Shown here: piece after piece, positions 22,600 through 33,799 of the stretch
Position numbering within the stretch: position 1 is the stretch's first letter
Layout: each line of letters starts with the position of its first letter
Source: Spirometra erinaceieuropaei
Lineage: Eukaryota > Platyhelminthes > Cestoda > Diphyllobothriidea > Diphyllobothriidae
Direction: 5' to 3'
Assembly: GCA_902702965.1 (NCBI GenBank)
Contig: CACRXP010000007.1
Location: 3,007,908-3,071,907 of the forward strand
DNA: 64,000 bases
Translations under genes and position numbers: made by a program
Notes under the pieces: generated by a model
Seen by the model: the letters and a program-made list of their open reading frames with translations, nothing else
What the model was told of the DNA's origin: nothing
The model's database searches: none

Positions 22600-23140
22600 G
22601 CTCGTTCGCATTTCGACGAGGGTTTTGCCTAGCTGCATCGCCAGCTTTTGCGCCTGTTCATTGTCACATGGAAGGTACACGTGTCAGTCCCCCAGTAGGG
22701 CGTTCGCCCTCTAAATGCCTTATCCAACACAACTGTGAACATCCATTGTCTTCGGTTAGTATCACAATGCAGCTATCAGTCCTCAGTGTCTTGAGAGCAC
22801 TCTGCATCGCCCTGGTAGTGATCGCGCGCGGATGTGCGCCTGCTGTCGAATGAAGCGCTCTGTCTCGTCGGATTCGCTTGAGAATCGACTCGACCGCGGT
22901 CACGAGATTTACCGAATCGGCCTCTGTGATGCTGAACCAAGTTTCAGATCTCAGCACTTTCAGTTGTACAAGCGTCATCTGTTTGGAGGACACATTATGC
23001 ACTAGGAATTCATTCTCTCCTTGAGATGAATGACTTAGATTTATAAGCTTACTCGCCAGCTCAGCATCTCTTTCTGCTCACAGCTCTTCAGCCCGTTTGT
23101 CAATCACCTGTTGAACCAACGTGACTTTGTCTTCGCCGCA
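22600..23140 (-). pseudogene. PLE-A N-terminal region
   Basis: The minus strand gives KVTLVQQVIDKRAEEL, stop, ERDAELASKLINLSHSS, LVHNVSSKQMTLVQLKVLR, ADSVNLVTAVESIL and AMQSALKTLRTDSCIVILTE, the region upstream of the reverse transcriptase in Penelope-like polyproteins, ending near the usual LPADKGR segment, here changed to LTEDNGCS. Its role in the intact protein is poorly known. Confidence 0.65.
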
Positions 23141-23639
23141 GAGTTCAGCGCACTTTGTAGCCGCTTGGCTCACAACCTACTTGCATATGGGACGCCCAAA
23201 TCACTCATCTGCCATAATGATTCACCCGCCGTTTCGTCAGACTTGTGCTGACCAATGGCTCGCGGTTATCAAGGCAGCTGTGGAGTAATTGGATTTGCGC
23301 GTATGTTAAATACACACGAATAACAAACGCCCCCCAGGTGTCGTGTTGATTCAAGCGTTTCGCGCTCTGGTGGACTGATGCAGTCGTGCTTGTTTTTGGC
23401 GAAGCAGACTTTATGCTCCCGCACCGTCTTCCGATAACATGGCACAATTCAAATTGACAAATATGGGTGCGATAACTGCCAGAGTTAAACAGCCCATGTA
23501 CGTGTTTCACACATGACGTGACCGGCGACGCGGTAGATGGGCTGGGCCAACACGAGGGGCTACATGGGATCCTGGCAGACATTATCGGGAATGCGCATCG
23601 CTATGGAAGGCTCAAGCGCTGTGGAGTCACGGCTTAAGG

Positions 23640-23930
23640 CCAAGTGGAGACTTGAAGATTCGGCCGTCGATTTCGACGATGTCCTTCGTGTGCTCTTAAC
23701 AAGGTGCAGCAGGCACAGTGACTTGAGCATGAACTAGTTTATAGTGACATTAGACTTGCACAGCACCTATCGCACTCGCTCTTCCCCCGCAGAGTCAAGA
23801 AGACCGGAGGCTGGGGAGGGCGCAGGTAGATGGCACGGTCGAGCCCGCACCTTGGCGTTCCACTCCACACCCCCTGGGCCACACAGCAAATGACCAGGTT
23901 TTTGCTCAATAACAACAACACCCCAACAGG
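23640..23930 (+). repeat. Dispersed repeat R2
   Basis: Shares AGACTTGCACAG, GAGTCAAGAAGACCGGAGGC, GGCACGGTCGAGCCCGCACC and TTCCACTCCACACCCC with the copy at 42340-42640. No open frame is conserved between the copies. Confidence 0.6.
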
Positions 23931-24362
23931 GGTCAGAAGGAGGAGAATGACTGGGCAGCCATGACCACCACCTGTAAACCCAGCGGGAGCGCACGTGAGT
24001 CTATCGGCAGGGAACCAGGTGTGAGGGGACCGCCAGGCTGCGGGGGCCGTGGTTTTCTGATGATGTCATAGCATACATCATAGCATAAGCTTTCAGACTT
24101 TTTTGGAACGAAGACTTAACCGCGCATGGAACAGATGGTCGAACCGGCAGCGAGATACGCGACTAGACAGCCGACCAGTGCATGCGTCAGCGCCGAGCAC
24201 CTGCGCCGCCCCAGCTCACGCGTGCGGCCCAATCAATGGACGGTCGAACATTCGAGATTTTTTCGCGAGGGGGGGATGCACGCGCGCGCAACAGCCAATC
24301 CACGACCGGAACGCCATAGACTGGAATGTTCTAGGATGTCCAGGGTACCAAACAAATAGGAC
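23931..24362. other. No gene recognised
   Basis: Unassigned sequence between R2 and the left end of the PLE. A CTGATGA at about 24058 lacks the GAAA partner of a hammerhead. Confidence 0.4.
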
Positions 24363-24439
24363 ATCTTTGGATTGTCTAGGTTCAGCGAATATTCCCATGT
24401 TACAATTGAAAAGTCAAATTGGCGAACACGTGTTTTCAG
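24363..24439 (-). repeat. Inverted 5' cap of PLE-1
   Basis: Reverse complement of 25069-25145 with a single mismatch over 77 bp. It covers the end of the hammerhead-like motif, the cleavage position, the 5' leader and the first codons of the polyprotein. Confidence 0.9.
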
Positions 24440-24440
24440 G

Positions 24441-24946
24441 GAGGTAAAGACCGACTCCCGTTGCAGGCCACATCAATGTGTATTTATTCATTCACTTGCT
24501 CCTGTGGAGCGGGCTACATCGGCCGTACAACGAGGCATTTGGAAAAGAGAGTACGTGAACACATACCGGCCTGGCTAGGCAAAGGTGAGAAGAAATCGAT
24601 CTCGAGTTCTATTCTCGCACATCTTGTCGATACGAATCACCGAGTCGATGCCAAAGAAGCCTTTCAGATTGTCTACCGGACACCAGCAGGCTTCTCCAAA
24701 GGCCTACGCCAGCGGGTGCTAGCTACAGCTGAGGCAGTGGCTATACGGCTACCCAATCCAGTGCTATGCTGTCAGAAGACTCTGACACAGGCGCTCTGTC
24801 TTCCGTGGCCGACGCCGACCCCAACGTCGCTCCAACCTCCTGATGCCAGGGTGGGTGCACAAGGTACACGACGTACTCACAGCCTATGCCCCCCCTCTTC
24901 CTCGCCCCCTGAACCCAATTACCAGGACACGCCGACCACGCCATAG
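24441..24946 (+). pseudogene. GIY-YIG domain of the truncated upstream PLE unit
   Basis: Open reading through MCIYSFTCSCGAGYIGRTTR, REHIPAWLGKGEKKSISSSI, LAHLVDTNHRVDAKEAFQIV and the proline-rich tail to the stop at 24946. It is the same C-terminal domain as in the downstream copy, with His instead of Arg after RTTR. It lacks its own reverse transcriptase, being the 5'-truncated member of the tandem pair. The catalytic GIY/YIG, Arg and Glu positions all look intact. Confidence 0.8.
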
Positions 24947-25049
24947 CACGCCTCGTCATGCGAGTGGCGTGGGAACGATCTATGTTAATTGTCCCCGAAT
25001 CATTTATAAGTCATGTAATTCGCATAACTTAAACTTCATTGTAACCGTT

Positions 25050-25089
25050 TTGGCCTGATGAAGAGTTACTGAAAACACGTGTTCGCCAA
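25050..25089 (+). ncRNA. Hammerhead-ribozyme-like motif, PLE-1 upstream pLTR
   Basis: Stem I is TTGGC (25050-25054) with GCCAA (25085-25089). CTGATGA is at 25055-25061, a short weak stem II is AGAGTTACT, GAA starts at 25071, and stem III is the self-complementary AACACGTGTT (25074-25083). The predicted cut follows C25084, 25 nt before the polyprotein ATG. Hammerheads in PLE terminal repeats are established. The weak stem II and palindromic stem III suggest a dimeric form (inference). Confidence 0.65.
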
Positions 25090-25109
25090 TTTGACTTTTC
25101 AATTGTAAC

Positions 25110-27663
25110 ATGGGAATATTCGCTGAACTTAGACAATCCAAAGATCCCTCGGTGTTAAAGGAACTCAATGGATTCCTAAAGTTTGACACCAGACTTGCGG
25201 AGGCACATGTGACGAGAAAATTCTTATCAGGATGTATTGACAAGGGTGAATATCCGAAACACTACTGGAAAACCTTACGAAGGAATCATATTGCCACTAC
25301 CCCAGCCGCACTAAGACGACATGCAGAAAGTCACCTGGAGACTATTAACGCCGGAATTGAGGAACTCCAACGGAATCTGTGCCAGAGAACAGCGGCCCTG
25401 GACCGTCTTGAAAATTGCGAGAGACTGGCGTTCGAAAACTACGTGCAAACTGTCAGAAGTAAAAGAATCGAGGCGAAGTGGACTAAGCTCCTTCGAAGTG
25501 TCCAACCAGTGAAGGCTCAGACGGCCCTTCCGAATAATCCGGAACGGTACGTTCATAACTATTCCTCAGTACAGCTTGACAAAACTCTCATAGAGGTACT
25601 GTCTCTTGGTCCTAGGTTTTGCCATGCACGGCGGATGCCGAAGCAGCTAGAGTTAGAAGTCCAATTCGAAAGTCTATTCAGTCAGACTGCCGATCTAAAA
25701 CCTAGCGGGCCTAGAGAAGTAGACTATCTGAAGTCGACTATGGTTAATTGCTGTCAACAGTACTTAAGAAAGGCTCCAAAAAACAAAGGTCCATTAACAA
25801 GGGCCCATCTCGATAGCCTCAGCGAACTTCGTAAAAACGAAAACATTGTGCTAACCAGGCCGGATAAGGGTTCAGGAGTTGTACTGATGGATAGAAAAGA
25901 GTACGTAGAAAAACTAGAAGCAATCTTGTCGGATCGTACCAAAATTCACGAAATCCGAGAAAGACAGGGACCGCACCGAGGCCGTTGAAGGTCAACTGAC
26001 AGCGGTCCTCAAAGTTCTCCACAAAGAAGGTCATTTATCTGACAAAGAATATGAGCGACTAAGACCAGTGGGCACGGCCATACCCAGAATGTACGGCCTT
26101 CCAAAAATTCACAAACACGGACTACCCCTACGTCCGATCCTGGATATGCGGAATTCGCCCTATCACACCATAGCAAAGTGGTTAGTCGAAAAGCTTAAAC
26201 CGCTGCAAAGTCATCTGTATCCCCTAAGTCTGAAGGACACCTTCGAGTTTGTCGAGGCGATAAAGGATATTAACGTTGACGGACGGAGGATGCTATCTTT
26301 AGACGTAGCATCATTGTTTACTAATGTACCCGTAGCCGAAACAATAAATTACCTTTGTGACGTTATCCGCGACACGAACTAACCGTTAGGCATGCCGTTG
26401 GAGACACTAAAAGAGCTTCTGACACGGTGCACGCAAAACGTCCAGTTTCTCTGCAATGGTCAATTTTACAGGCAAATAGACGGCGTAGCGATGGGCTCAC
26501 CACTGGGCCCATTCCTCGCAAATGTCTTCATGGGCAAAGTCGAGATGACAAGTTTACAAGACACCATTAATGACCTGAGCTTCTACGGTCGGTACGTAGA
26601 CGATATTTTCTGCCTGACGGATGTTACCACCGACACAGACGTCCTGAATCAAAAATTCAACAATTCACACCCCTCGCTAACGTTCTCTGCAGCGTTTGAG
26701 GCAAACAATGAAATCGCGTTCCTCGACGTTCTTCTGCACAGACAAGAGGATGGGTCTATCCAACGTAGAGTATTCCGAAAGAAAACCTGGACGGGACAAT
26801 ACATTAACTTTCACAGTTTTGTTCCCCTCAACATCAAACGAAATCTAGTCCAGGGATTGGCAGCTAGAGTGCGACGTATCTGCTCTCCTGAGACTGTGGA
26901 GGCAGAACTCCAGAAGCTGCGGGATACACTCCACGAAAACGGATATCCAGAAAGATTTATCCTTCGAAATATAGGGGAGTGCACTGCAAAACCTACCATG
27001 GCAACTGCAGAAAAGAAGGACTTATTTATAAGATTGCCTTTTCAAGGAGACGCAGCAAGTGAACTGGTAAAAAGACGTCTGAAGACAGCGATCACTAGCG
27101 CTTTCCCCGCGGCGAACTTACGTGTGTGTTTCACTAACTCTCCCCTCCTACGCTTGGGAGGTAAAGACCAACTCCCGTTGCAGGCCACATCAATGTGTAT
27201 TTATTCATTCACTTGCTCCTGTGGAGCGGGCTACATCGGTCGTACAACGAGGCGTTTGGAAAAGAGAGTACGTGAACACATACCGGCCTGGCTAGGCAAA
27301 GGTGAGAAGAAATCGATCTCGAGTTCTATTCTCGCACATCTTGTCGATACGAATCACCGAGTCGATGCCAAAGAAGCCTTTCAGATTGTCTACCGGACAC
27401 CAGCAGGCTTCTCCAAAGGCCTACGCCAGCGGGTGCTAGCTACAGCTGAGGCAGTGGCTATACGGCTACCCAATCCAGTGCTATGCTGTCAGAAGACTCT
27501 GACACAGGCGCTCTGTCTTCCGTGGCCGACGCCGACCCCAACGTCGCTCCAACCTCCTGATGCCAGGGTGGGTGCACAAGGTACACGACGTACTCACAGC
27601 CTATGCCCCCCCTCTTCCTCGCCCCCTGAACCCAATTACCAGGACACGCCGACCACGCCATAG
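25110..27663 (+). pseudogene. PLE-1 reverse transcriptase and GIY-YIG endonuclease polyprotein, one frameshift and one stop
   Basis: ATG at 25110 follows the ribozyme-like motif. An N-terminal region (25110-25945) includes LTRPDKGSGVVLMDRKEY; then a one-base frame change near 25940-25950, after SDRTK, moves to the next frame. Reverse transcriptase: RMYGLPKIHKHGLPLRPIL, SLDVASLFTNVPV (motif A), an in-frame TAA at 26380-26382, RQIDGVAMGSPLGPFLANVF (motif B), GRYVDDIFCL (motif C, 26587-26616), IAFLDVLLHRQED and NFHSF (thumb). Linker from about 27000, then the endonuclease MCIYSFTCSCGAGYIGRTTR (from 27193), with REH and a C-terminal proline-rich tail. All catalytic residues recognised are intact; two lesions disable it. 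It would prime and copy its own RNA in the nucleus. Confidence 0.85.
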
Positions 27664-27819
27664 CACGCCTCGTCATGCGAGTGGCGTGGGAACGATCTAT
27701 GTTAATTGTCCCCGAATCATTTATAAGTCATGTAATTCGCATAACTTAAACTTCATTGTAACCGTTTTGGCCTGATGAAGAGTTACTGAAAACACGTGTT
27801 CGCCAATTTGACTTTTCAA
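27158..27819 (+). repeat. PLE-1 downstream pLTR (direct repeat 2)
   Basis: The 662-bp partner of 24441-25102. It overlaps the end of the polyprotein and its 3' UTR and ends in ACTTTTCAA, after which unrelated sequence starts. The downstream boundary is therefore the same base as in repeat 1. Confidence 0.9.
27767..27806 (+). ncRNA. Hammerhead-ribozyme-like motif, PLE-1 downstream pLTR
   Basis: Identical to the motif at 25050-25089: TTGGC/GCCAA stem I, CTGATGA, GAA, palindromic AACACGTGTT. Together the two motifs could release a unit-length RNA of 2717 nt (inference). Confidence 0.65.
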
Positions 27820-28039
27820 ATAGGATATCTCTTTTGTGGAGTAAACAAAACCGCGTGTCCGCAGACTGTGCGGATAAAGTGGTTATTTTCCCAGAACAGG
27901 TTTTTCTTCTCTTCCTTCTACCCCTCGGGCTATAACACGCATCCATAAAAATGCCAACATTCGGACTTCAGTGGCAGGCCCCACTTTCAGGCTCACGCCA
28001 CGCTAACTGGGATTCCTGCTGCTCCCGTTTTTAAAATCC

Positions 28040-28300
28040 TGTTTGTTGTGGACCAGGTGGGGGGAGTGGGGAGGGAGGGGTACACCTAGGTGCGGATTTA
28101 CGCCGTGCCAGCCACCTGGGGCCTCTGCCACCTCCTGTCTTCTTAACCCTGTCTTAACACCGGGTACAGGTAAGGGGGTGGGGCAAGCGGAGTAGAGATG
28201 CGGAAGATGCTTCGCAGGCTCACGATCACTATAAACTAATTCACGCGCAAGTCACCGTCCCCGCTCCCAACCTGCTATGGGGCACGCAGTGGACACCATC
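28040..28300 (-). repeat. Dispersed repeat R2, inverted relative to 42.4 kb
   Basis: Shares CACTATAAACTAATTCACGC and AAGTCACCGT with the copy at 47215-47450, and CTGTCTTCTTAACCCTGTCT corresponds to the GGTCTTCTTGACTCTGTCTT segment there. No coding potential is conserved. Confidence 0.5.
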
Positions 28301-29774
28301 AAAATCGGCGGTCGAACTTTCGAATTGACTATTAAGTTGACATGTATTTGGCTGCTGTTACGAAACGTCTCGAATCTCATATGCGGAATTGGCAGCAGGA
28401 TCACAGCCTCACCAAATCTGTCAGCCGTAATAGTTTCAAAGTGTTTCTGGTTATTTCTGGTCTGAATTATATCCTAAATCGACTTCACAACTAGTCCCCT
28501 TCCTCTCCCCTACACCAGTGGCATGTTTGGATCAGGCAGACTAGAAAAGACATCAGGACGCAGTGGTTGACATGACTGTTTTTTTCACGAAGAGAGATGT
28601 GATGTAGATGCCATGGAAGCCATTGCAGCATGATCCTCTATCCAAAGCAGGGCTGAGTTATTTCGTCAAGTGCCGGCCTCCCAACTGCGACTTTTATCCC
28701 GTCATGGTAGACTCGAACGCTCCTATTCGCCACGTGATCGCTTCCATCCTCCATCCCCATGCTCTATCGATCCATCAGCAGACTGACGAGGAGAGACTGC
28801 CCGGCTTGACGCCTAAACCGTGCCACACGTATTTACGCATAGACAGTGTAAGAACAGCTCATTTTGCAAATCACGGTTTAGAAAACAACAGTTTAGTGTA
28901 CCATTGGCGTCGTGTGTACCGGGGAAGGCACGTGCCTCCACTGATTGTCAACCCGGAGGAGGATGCATCGAAAGGTCTTTCGGGAGCGCCTGACTTCTGT
29001 GTGATGATTGGCTTACACCCGTCCAGAATGCCTCCAGTTTTTGAATCTGCCAATCCCATATGAAGTAGAACTCCCACTAAACCAGGAGTTCCCAATCTTT
29101 TTCATGTCTCGCAACCTTAACAACTTTAATATGTCCTCGCAACCCTTTTTCAAATCGTGGCACTTTGTTGCTAATAGCAATTCGCATATCTGTTAATGTA
29201 TCCGAGTGATTTCTGAATTTTGACAAAAGGGGACGTGGCAGCGATGGGTTGTAGGACCTCAAAAATAAATTAATAACAAATGGACAGCGTCTTACTGGAA
29301 TGGTGGCGAAAAGGGTTTCGTGGGTGGGGCAGTACGCGCACGGATAAATAGTCAGAGTCAAGGAAACGAGGACATATTTGACTTTCTATCCCAAAACGTA
29401 ATCTGCGCTACTGTATAGCAAGGGAAAGTTAGCGGGATTATTAGAAAAATGGAGTTTTTTTAAAAAAACGGTGGAGTTTGCACAAGCCGCCGATGGTAAG
29501 TTCACATCCAGTCAGGGGGCCAAGGCGATCCCAAGGAACGGCGTACGACAAGTGATGTTTCCACTCCCGCTGTTTTTAATTGTACGCGTCTGAGTTTTCA
29601 GTAGACGATAGCGAGCCGAAATCAGTCAATCTCTGTATGACACATGAAGCCAGTGTAATGTAAGTACTCACAAATATTGTTGTATCCTCTTAAAGGTACC
29701 TGCTGAAAAGTGTAGGCAGATGCTTTAAAGGTAAATCTGCGGAAGCATGAGTTGTGTAGTGGTAACTAGCAATG
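28301..29774. other. No gene recognised; one 151-codon open frame of doubtful meaning
   Basis: The frame 28608-29063 (+) is open, but it shows no domain, signal peptide or repeat and its composition is not compelling. An ATG-rich start and no splice signals give no further support. The rest is unassigned. Confidence 0.3.
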
Positions 29775-29776
29775 TA

Positions 29777-30767
29777 CGGTAGGCGGGCTAACTCATGAAA
29801 TGTCAACTGAAATTCCGAAATGCGTTTTCGTTTGGAAAAGATTAATTAAGTAAGGTTGTAAAACAAGTCAGCCTGCAACATAATTCTATAATATTTCAGT
29901 TACATCAGGATTCCGGCTTTCAAATGAACTTCCCTCCGGCTGCATGCAAAAACTACACTCTGTGAAAAATGACAACATTGGTAGCATGAATTTTCCCATT
30001 GACTGTTGATGCTCCTAAATGACCAATTATACTTCGTGGAAAACATGCATGAAAATATTCATTCTTTCGCTCATTCGGTAGAAAATTACGTCTTCTTCTA
30101 ATTTTATACTCGAAAGAGGGATTTAATTTGGTTTTGAAAAAGTTTTCCAACTCTTGAATAATTTTGAACCAGCTCTACCGTCACACTTGGATTCAGGGTT
30201 TCCAAGCTACAAGCCGTATATTTTCCGCGTACGAAAATCCACACATTTCTCAACGGTAATAAAAGGTAACCATATCGGGTTCATAAATTTTAGCAGTGGA
30301 TTTGATCCATATTGTTAACTTTACAAGACACATTGTTAAATGCAGAGACGACGATTTATGAACGGCCATTTCACGGTACTTAAAAGTCCCACAATTAGAA
30401 ACTATTTTAAAACCGAATTATTTCCCTTCTTCAAGTATAAAATTAGAAGAAGACGGAAGTATCTACCGAAAAGGCAAAAGTATGAATATTTTTTCCATGC
30501 TTTCCATGAAATATAATTAGAGTTTTAGGGGCATCGAAAATCGATGAGAAAAATGTATGCTACTTAAGTAGTCATTTTTTACAGAGTGTAGGTTTTGCAT
30601 GCAGCCGGAATGAAGTTCCCTCGAAAGCCGGCATCCTGAGGTAACTGAAATATTATAGAATTACGCTGCAGGCTGACTAGTTTTACAATCCTACTTAATT
30701 AATATTTTCGAAAAGAAAATGCATTTCGGAATCTCGGTTAATATTTCATGCGCTAGCCCACCTACTG
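29777..30767 (-). mobile_element. MITE-like long inverted-repeat element, 991 bp, TA-flanked
   Basis: TA (29775-29776) then CGGTAGGCGGGCTAACTCAT; the right end is CACCTACTG followed by TA (30768-30769). Arms of about 370 bp flank a central part of about 250 bp that is inverted relative to the copies at 49.2 and 58.0 kb. TA duplication and CAGT-type ends are the Tc1/mariner pattern. No transposase frame. Confidence 0.75.
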
Positions 30768-31388
30768 TATATATGCGGATATTGAAATTTCAAAGTACCT
30801 CGATGAAGACGCAGTGCGAACAGAAAATACGTAAGTAATTATTTCTTTTTAAAATTACTGGCTGTCAGCCGCAGCAAACGGAAACTAAACCACAGCCTTG
30901 CCGGCGTACGAGAGCTGAATACGTAATGGAAATTATTAATTCGGAGAAGATATGGGAGTACTGTCAAGCCAGGCGGTTACTGCCAACCCAAGCACGAAAT
31001 GCGGCTGTAAGTCTGGAAGCACAGCAAGGACGGCTATGTGTTCGGGTTTGTGCGATGCAGAAAGAGGAAAGCGCGGCGTTTGAGAGTAGCCGATTAAGAA
31101 TGGGAACAATTCTGAAGCTTTGGCTGACAATTTTTTGTGGGGAACAGGGGTCATTTGATGCAAAGATGTTGTAGTGTGCCACACGGCGGCTGTCGGAACG
31201 TCCGCTGCGCGGCCTTCCAGAGTAAAACCGATCAGATTGGAGGTACCGGAGTGAAAGCACATGCTGCCAAAACGCTCATTGGTCGCCAAAAGTACAACGT
31301 TGGCATGTCCGAAGTAAATGAATGTTAACATGAACGGTTTGTCGCCGCACTGTGAATGAAGGCCTGTATATAAACCCGGTCCGAGCCA
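30768..31388. other. No gene recognised
   Basis: Overlapping short frames on both strands around 30930-31330; no motif. Confidence 0.35.
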
Positions 31389-31945
31389 ACTGCTTTCTCA
31401 TACCTTTGACTTAGGTCACGGTTGCACAAATGCTCAGTGAGGGAAAGTGTCTGCACTCGCTGCGATACATGGAAGTAGCCGAAATGGTGCAATCGCTTCC
31501 CGGCTTTTTGAGCTAAGTTCTTGTCAAGTAAGTGCGGAGTGCAGGGTAGTATCCAGATTCGCCTCTCTACCGGTAGGTAACAAAGGTTTTGCGATCGCTT
31601 CTCAACTGTCTGAACTTACGATATGGTAGATAATGACAAGGTGAGAAGTAACGTCTGTGGTGGAGGACGGAGGCAATACGATCGCTTCTGAACTCTCCGA
31701 ACTAAGGTCATGGAAAGTAATGATAAATTAAAACATGACCTCTTCGACGGACGACCGAAGCGCTACCATCGCTTCTGAACACTCTGAGCTTAGGTCATGG
31801 TAGGTAATTGTAGATTGAATTGAGGCGTCTGGGCTGGAGGAACGAAGCGATAGGATTGCTTCTCAACTCTCGAGCCTTTGCTCATGTGAGGCAATGGTAA
31901 ACTGAAGGGATAACGCCTGAGACGGGCTGAAAAGGCTAAGCAAGC
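31389..31945 (+). repeat. Minisatellite, 87-bp period
   Basis: ATCGCTTCT-like anchors lie at 31594, 31681, 31768 and 31855, exactly 87 bp apart, with older units starting near 31389 and 31492 at about 103 bp. Each unit also carries CTTAGGTCATGGTAGGTAAT-like and GGAACGAAGCGATA-like text. Units differ by many substitutions. It is not a CRISPR: there are no constant short repeats with unique spacers. Confidence 0.75.
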
Positions 31946-32870
31946 CAATAAGTTATCGAGCAGAGCAGTACTTGACAACAAACGACCTACTCAAACAAGC
32001 ATAGTAGGCAGTTTTTCCATGCGGAACATGCTCGAGGTCCTACAAACCATCGTTACCGGGCCCGAAATCCAAACTCGCATAAGTATGTCGTCGCAAACGG
32101 GATGAGTACATTATAGTGCCCTTTCACTAGGTTCTGGAAACATATGCATTTCCCAACGCCAATGTTGCTCCAGCGTATTGTTTTCAAACTGAGTTCCAAG
32201 AACACTATTTATGCCCAGCTGTAAAAGGCCTTACGTCAGTTATTCATCATCCGACATATTACTCAAATTTAGGAGAGTATAAGTTTATAGTCCACGTTTC
32301 CGAAGTTTACAGATCTCCTCCTTTAAAATACCCATAAAATGACTGGTAATATTTCCAAATGATCCATACTTTCTTCACGTACGCAGGGAATTAGAAAGTC
32401 GTTGTTATAAAACACTTCTTCGAGCAATGGAAAATTAGACGACATTCCCTCTTCTAACGCATCGACATCAGAGTTGTAACTGCTTTTCGAAATCACTTGC
32501 CTTTTCGATAGATAGATACCTAGATACATTCAGGTCATTCATACGAGTGAAAATGTCACTCAAAGATGGAAACATTATCTCGCACCCCTGACCGGGAACC
32601 CCTGCTTTAAACGTTTGTGGGAAACAACATCCGCAGTCGCTGTTCCCTATCAGTAAATTCGCCTTTGGATCGAGCAGGAGGTTGCCTGAAAACGATCTTT
32701 TTCATTTTTGACATTTAATTTTGCTGTTGTTGACAAATTATGAGAGTCTTTAAATTATGCTTATAGTGTCGAACGGGCAAGTCAATGTGTGCATGGCCTA
32801 TCTCCGTTTTTGAACTTGATCTGAGTATGAAAATGTCTTGAAGTATCGACGTGTAGGGTTTCTGGCGTTT
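31946..32870. other. No gene recognised
   Basis: Unassigned AT-rich sequence without long frames. Confidence 0.4.
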
Positions 32871-33799
32871 CAGTGACCGATCTCATGAAATCTTAACAAA
32901 AATTCTGAAATGCGTTTTCTATTAGGAGGGATTACCTAGGTGGACTTATAACACTACTTACCATGCAGCTTAATCCCGAGATATTCCAGACACGCCAGAG
33001 TGTTGGCTTTCGAATGAACTTCTTTTTCTCCGCCTCGGTAGAAATGACTACCCAAGTAGCATGAATTATTCTCACTAATTTTCAATGCCCTTATAAATGC
33101 AGACATGTCCTATGAAAATCATGCATGAGAGTGTTCTCTTCTGAACTCACTTGTCCTCTTTTGAATTTAAAGGATGCAGTTAGGTTTTAAAAAAGTCTTC
33201 AATTCCCGAATAAATTTGAGCCGATCGGCCGATCGGCCGCTTCACTCGCGTCCAGGGGATTTAGTCCACAAAATGTACACTTTCCGTGTAAAGAGAATCA
33301 TGTTTTCCTCTATGCCACTGAGAAGATACCATGTGGGGCTCATAAGATTTAGCATTTGATGTGGACTGTACTGTATACTTCACGGATACAACACAGATAG
33401 ATACGATAGTAGATGAGGGAAAATTACGCGGTCTTAAAGAATTTCATAATTTGAAATATTTTTAAAAGCTGAAATATAACTTCTGCTCGAGTGTGAGACT
33501 TAAAGAAAAATGACTTTCTACTAGATGAATATATTCTCAATAAAATATGTTCGGATTTAAGAGGAAGTGGAAAGTCGGCGGAAACAATCATGCTAATGAA
33601 GTAGTCGTTGGTACCGAGTGTGGTCTGTGTTGACAGCTGAAACGACCTGTGTTTAAAAGCCAACATCCCTGCGTGTCCGATGTTTCACTGTATTCTGCTG
33701 CACGATAATCAATATTACAACCCCACTTAAATAATCCTTCCTAGTCGAAACCACATTTCAGAATTTTGGTTGAGACTTCAGGATATCAGTCAATGACTG
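32871..33799 (+). mobile_element. Divergent MITE-like inverted-repeat element
   Basis: The left end CAGTGACCGATCTCATGAAA and the right end ATATCAGTCAATGACTG bracket arms that share AAATGCGTTTTCT, GTTGGCTTTCGAATGAACTT and AAGTAGCATGAATTATTCTC with the 991-bp family but are much more diverged, and internal text is shortened. An older subfamily. Confidence 0.55.

Larger units (their letters stand above)
19987..23140 (-). mobile_element. Penelope-like element A, split by two MITE-like insertions
   Basis: The parts lie in correct order on the minus strand: N-terminal region (LVQQVIDKRAEEL near 23110; LVHNVSSKQMTLVQLKVLR near 22980), fingers and motif A (21300-21590), palm ending in YVDDTFV (21088-21120), thumb (20423-20640), GIY-YIG domain (19987-20184). 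Inverted-repeat elements occupy 21597-22556 and 20627-21087. Frames change often and stops are present, so no protein is made. It lies head to tail upstream of PLE-B but is a distinct family by sequence. Confidence 0.75.
24441..25102 (+). repeat. PLE-1 upstream pLTR (direct repeat 1)
   Basis: 662 bp, offset by 2717 bp from 27158-27819. Observed differences are at about 24452 (G/A) and at the CGGCCG/CGGTCG and GGCATT/GGCGTT sites. It encodes the GIY-YIG domain and ends just after the hammerhead-like motif, directly upstream of the polyprotein start. Confidence 0.9.
24363..27819 (+). mobile_element. Penelope-like element 1, near complete, with pLTRs and inverted 5' cap
   Basis: Order: a 77-bp inverted piece (24363-24439), direct repeat 1 (24441-25102), polyprotein (25110-27663), direct repeat 2 (27158-27819). 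The direct repeats differ at only three bases that I can see, so the copy is young or has been homogenised. Direct repeat 1 is the 3' part of an upstream unit, carrying its GIY-YIG domain and ribozyme-like tail. This partial tandem arrangement is established for Penelope-like elements. No target duplication was identified. Confidence 0.85.

Noticed and set aside
24050..24085. Another hammerhead, from CTGATGATG near 24058
   Set aside because: No GAAA partner or stem II; only a local ATGATGT...ACATCAT hairpin.
28608..29063. 151-codon host gene
   Set aside because: No domain, no splice signals, no conserved relative in the window; it could be open by chance.
31389..31945. CRISPR-like array
   Set aside because: Whole 87-bp units repeat and diverge together; there are no constant short repeats with unique spacers.
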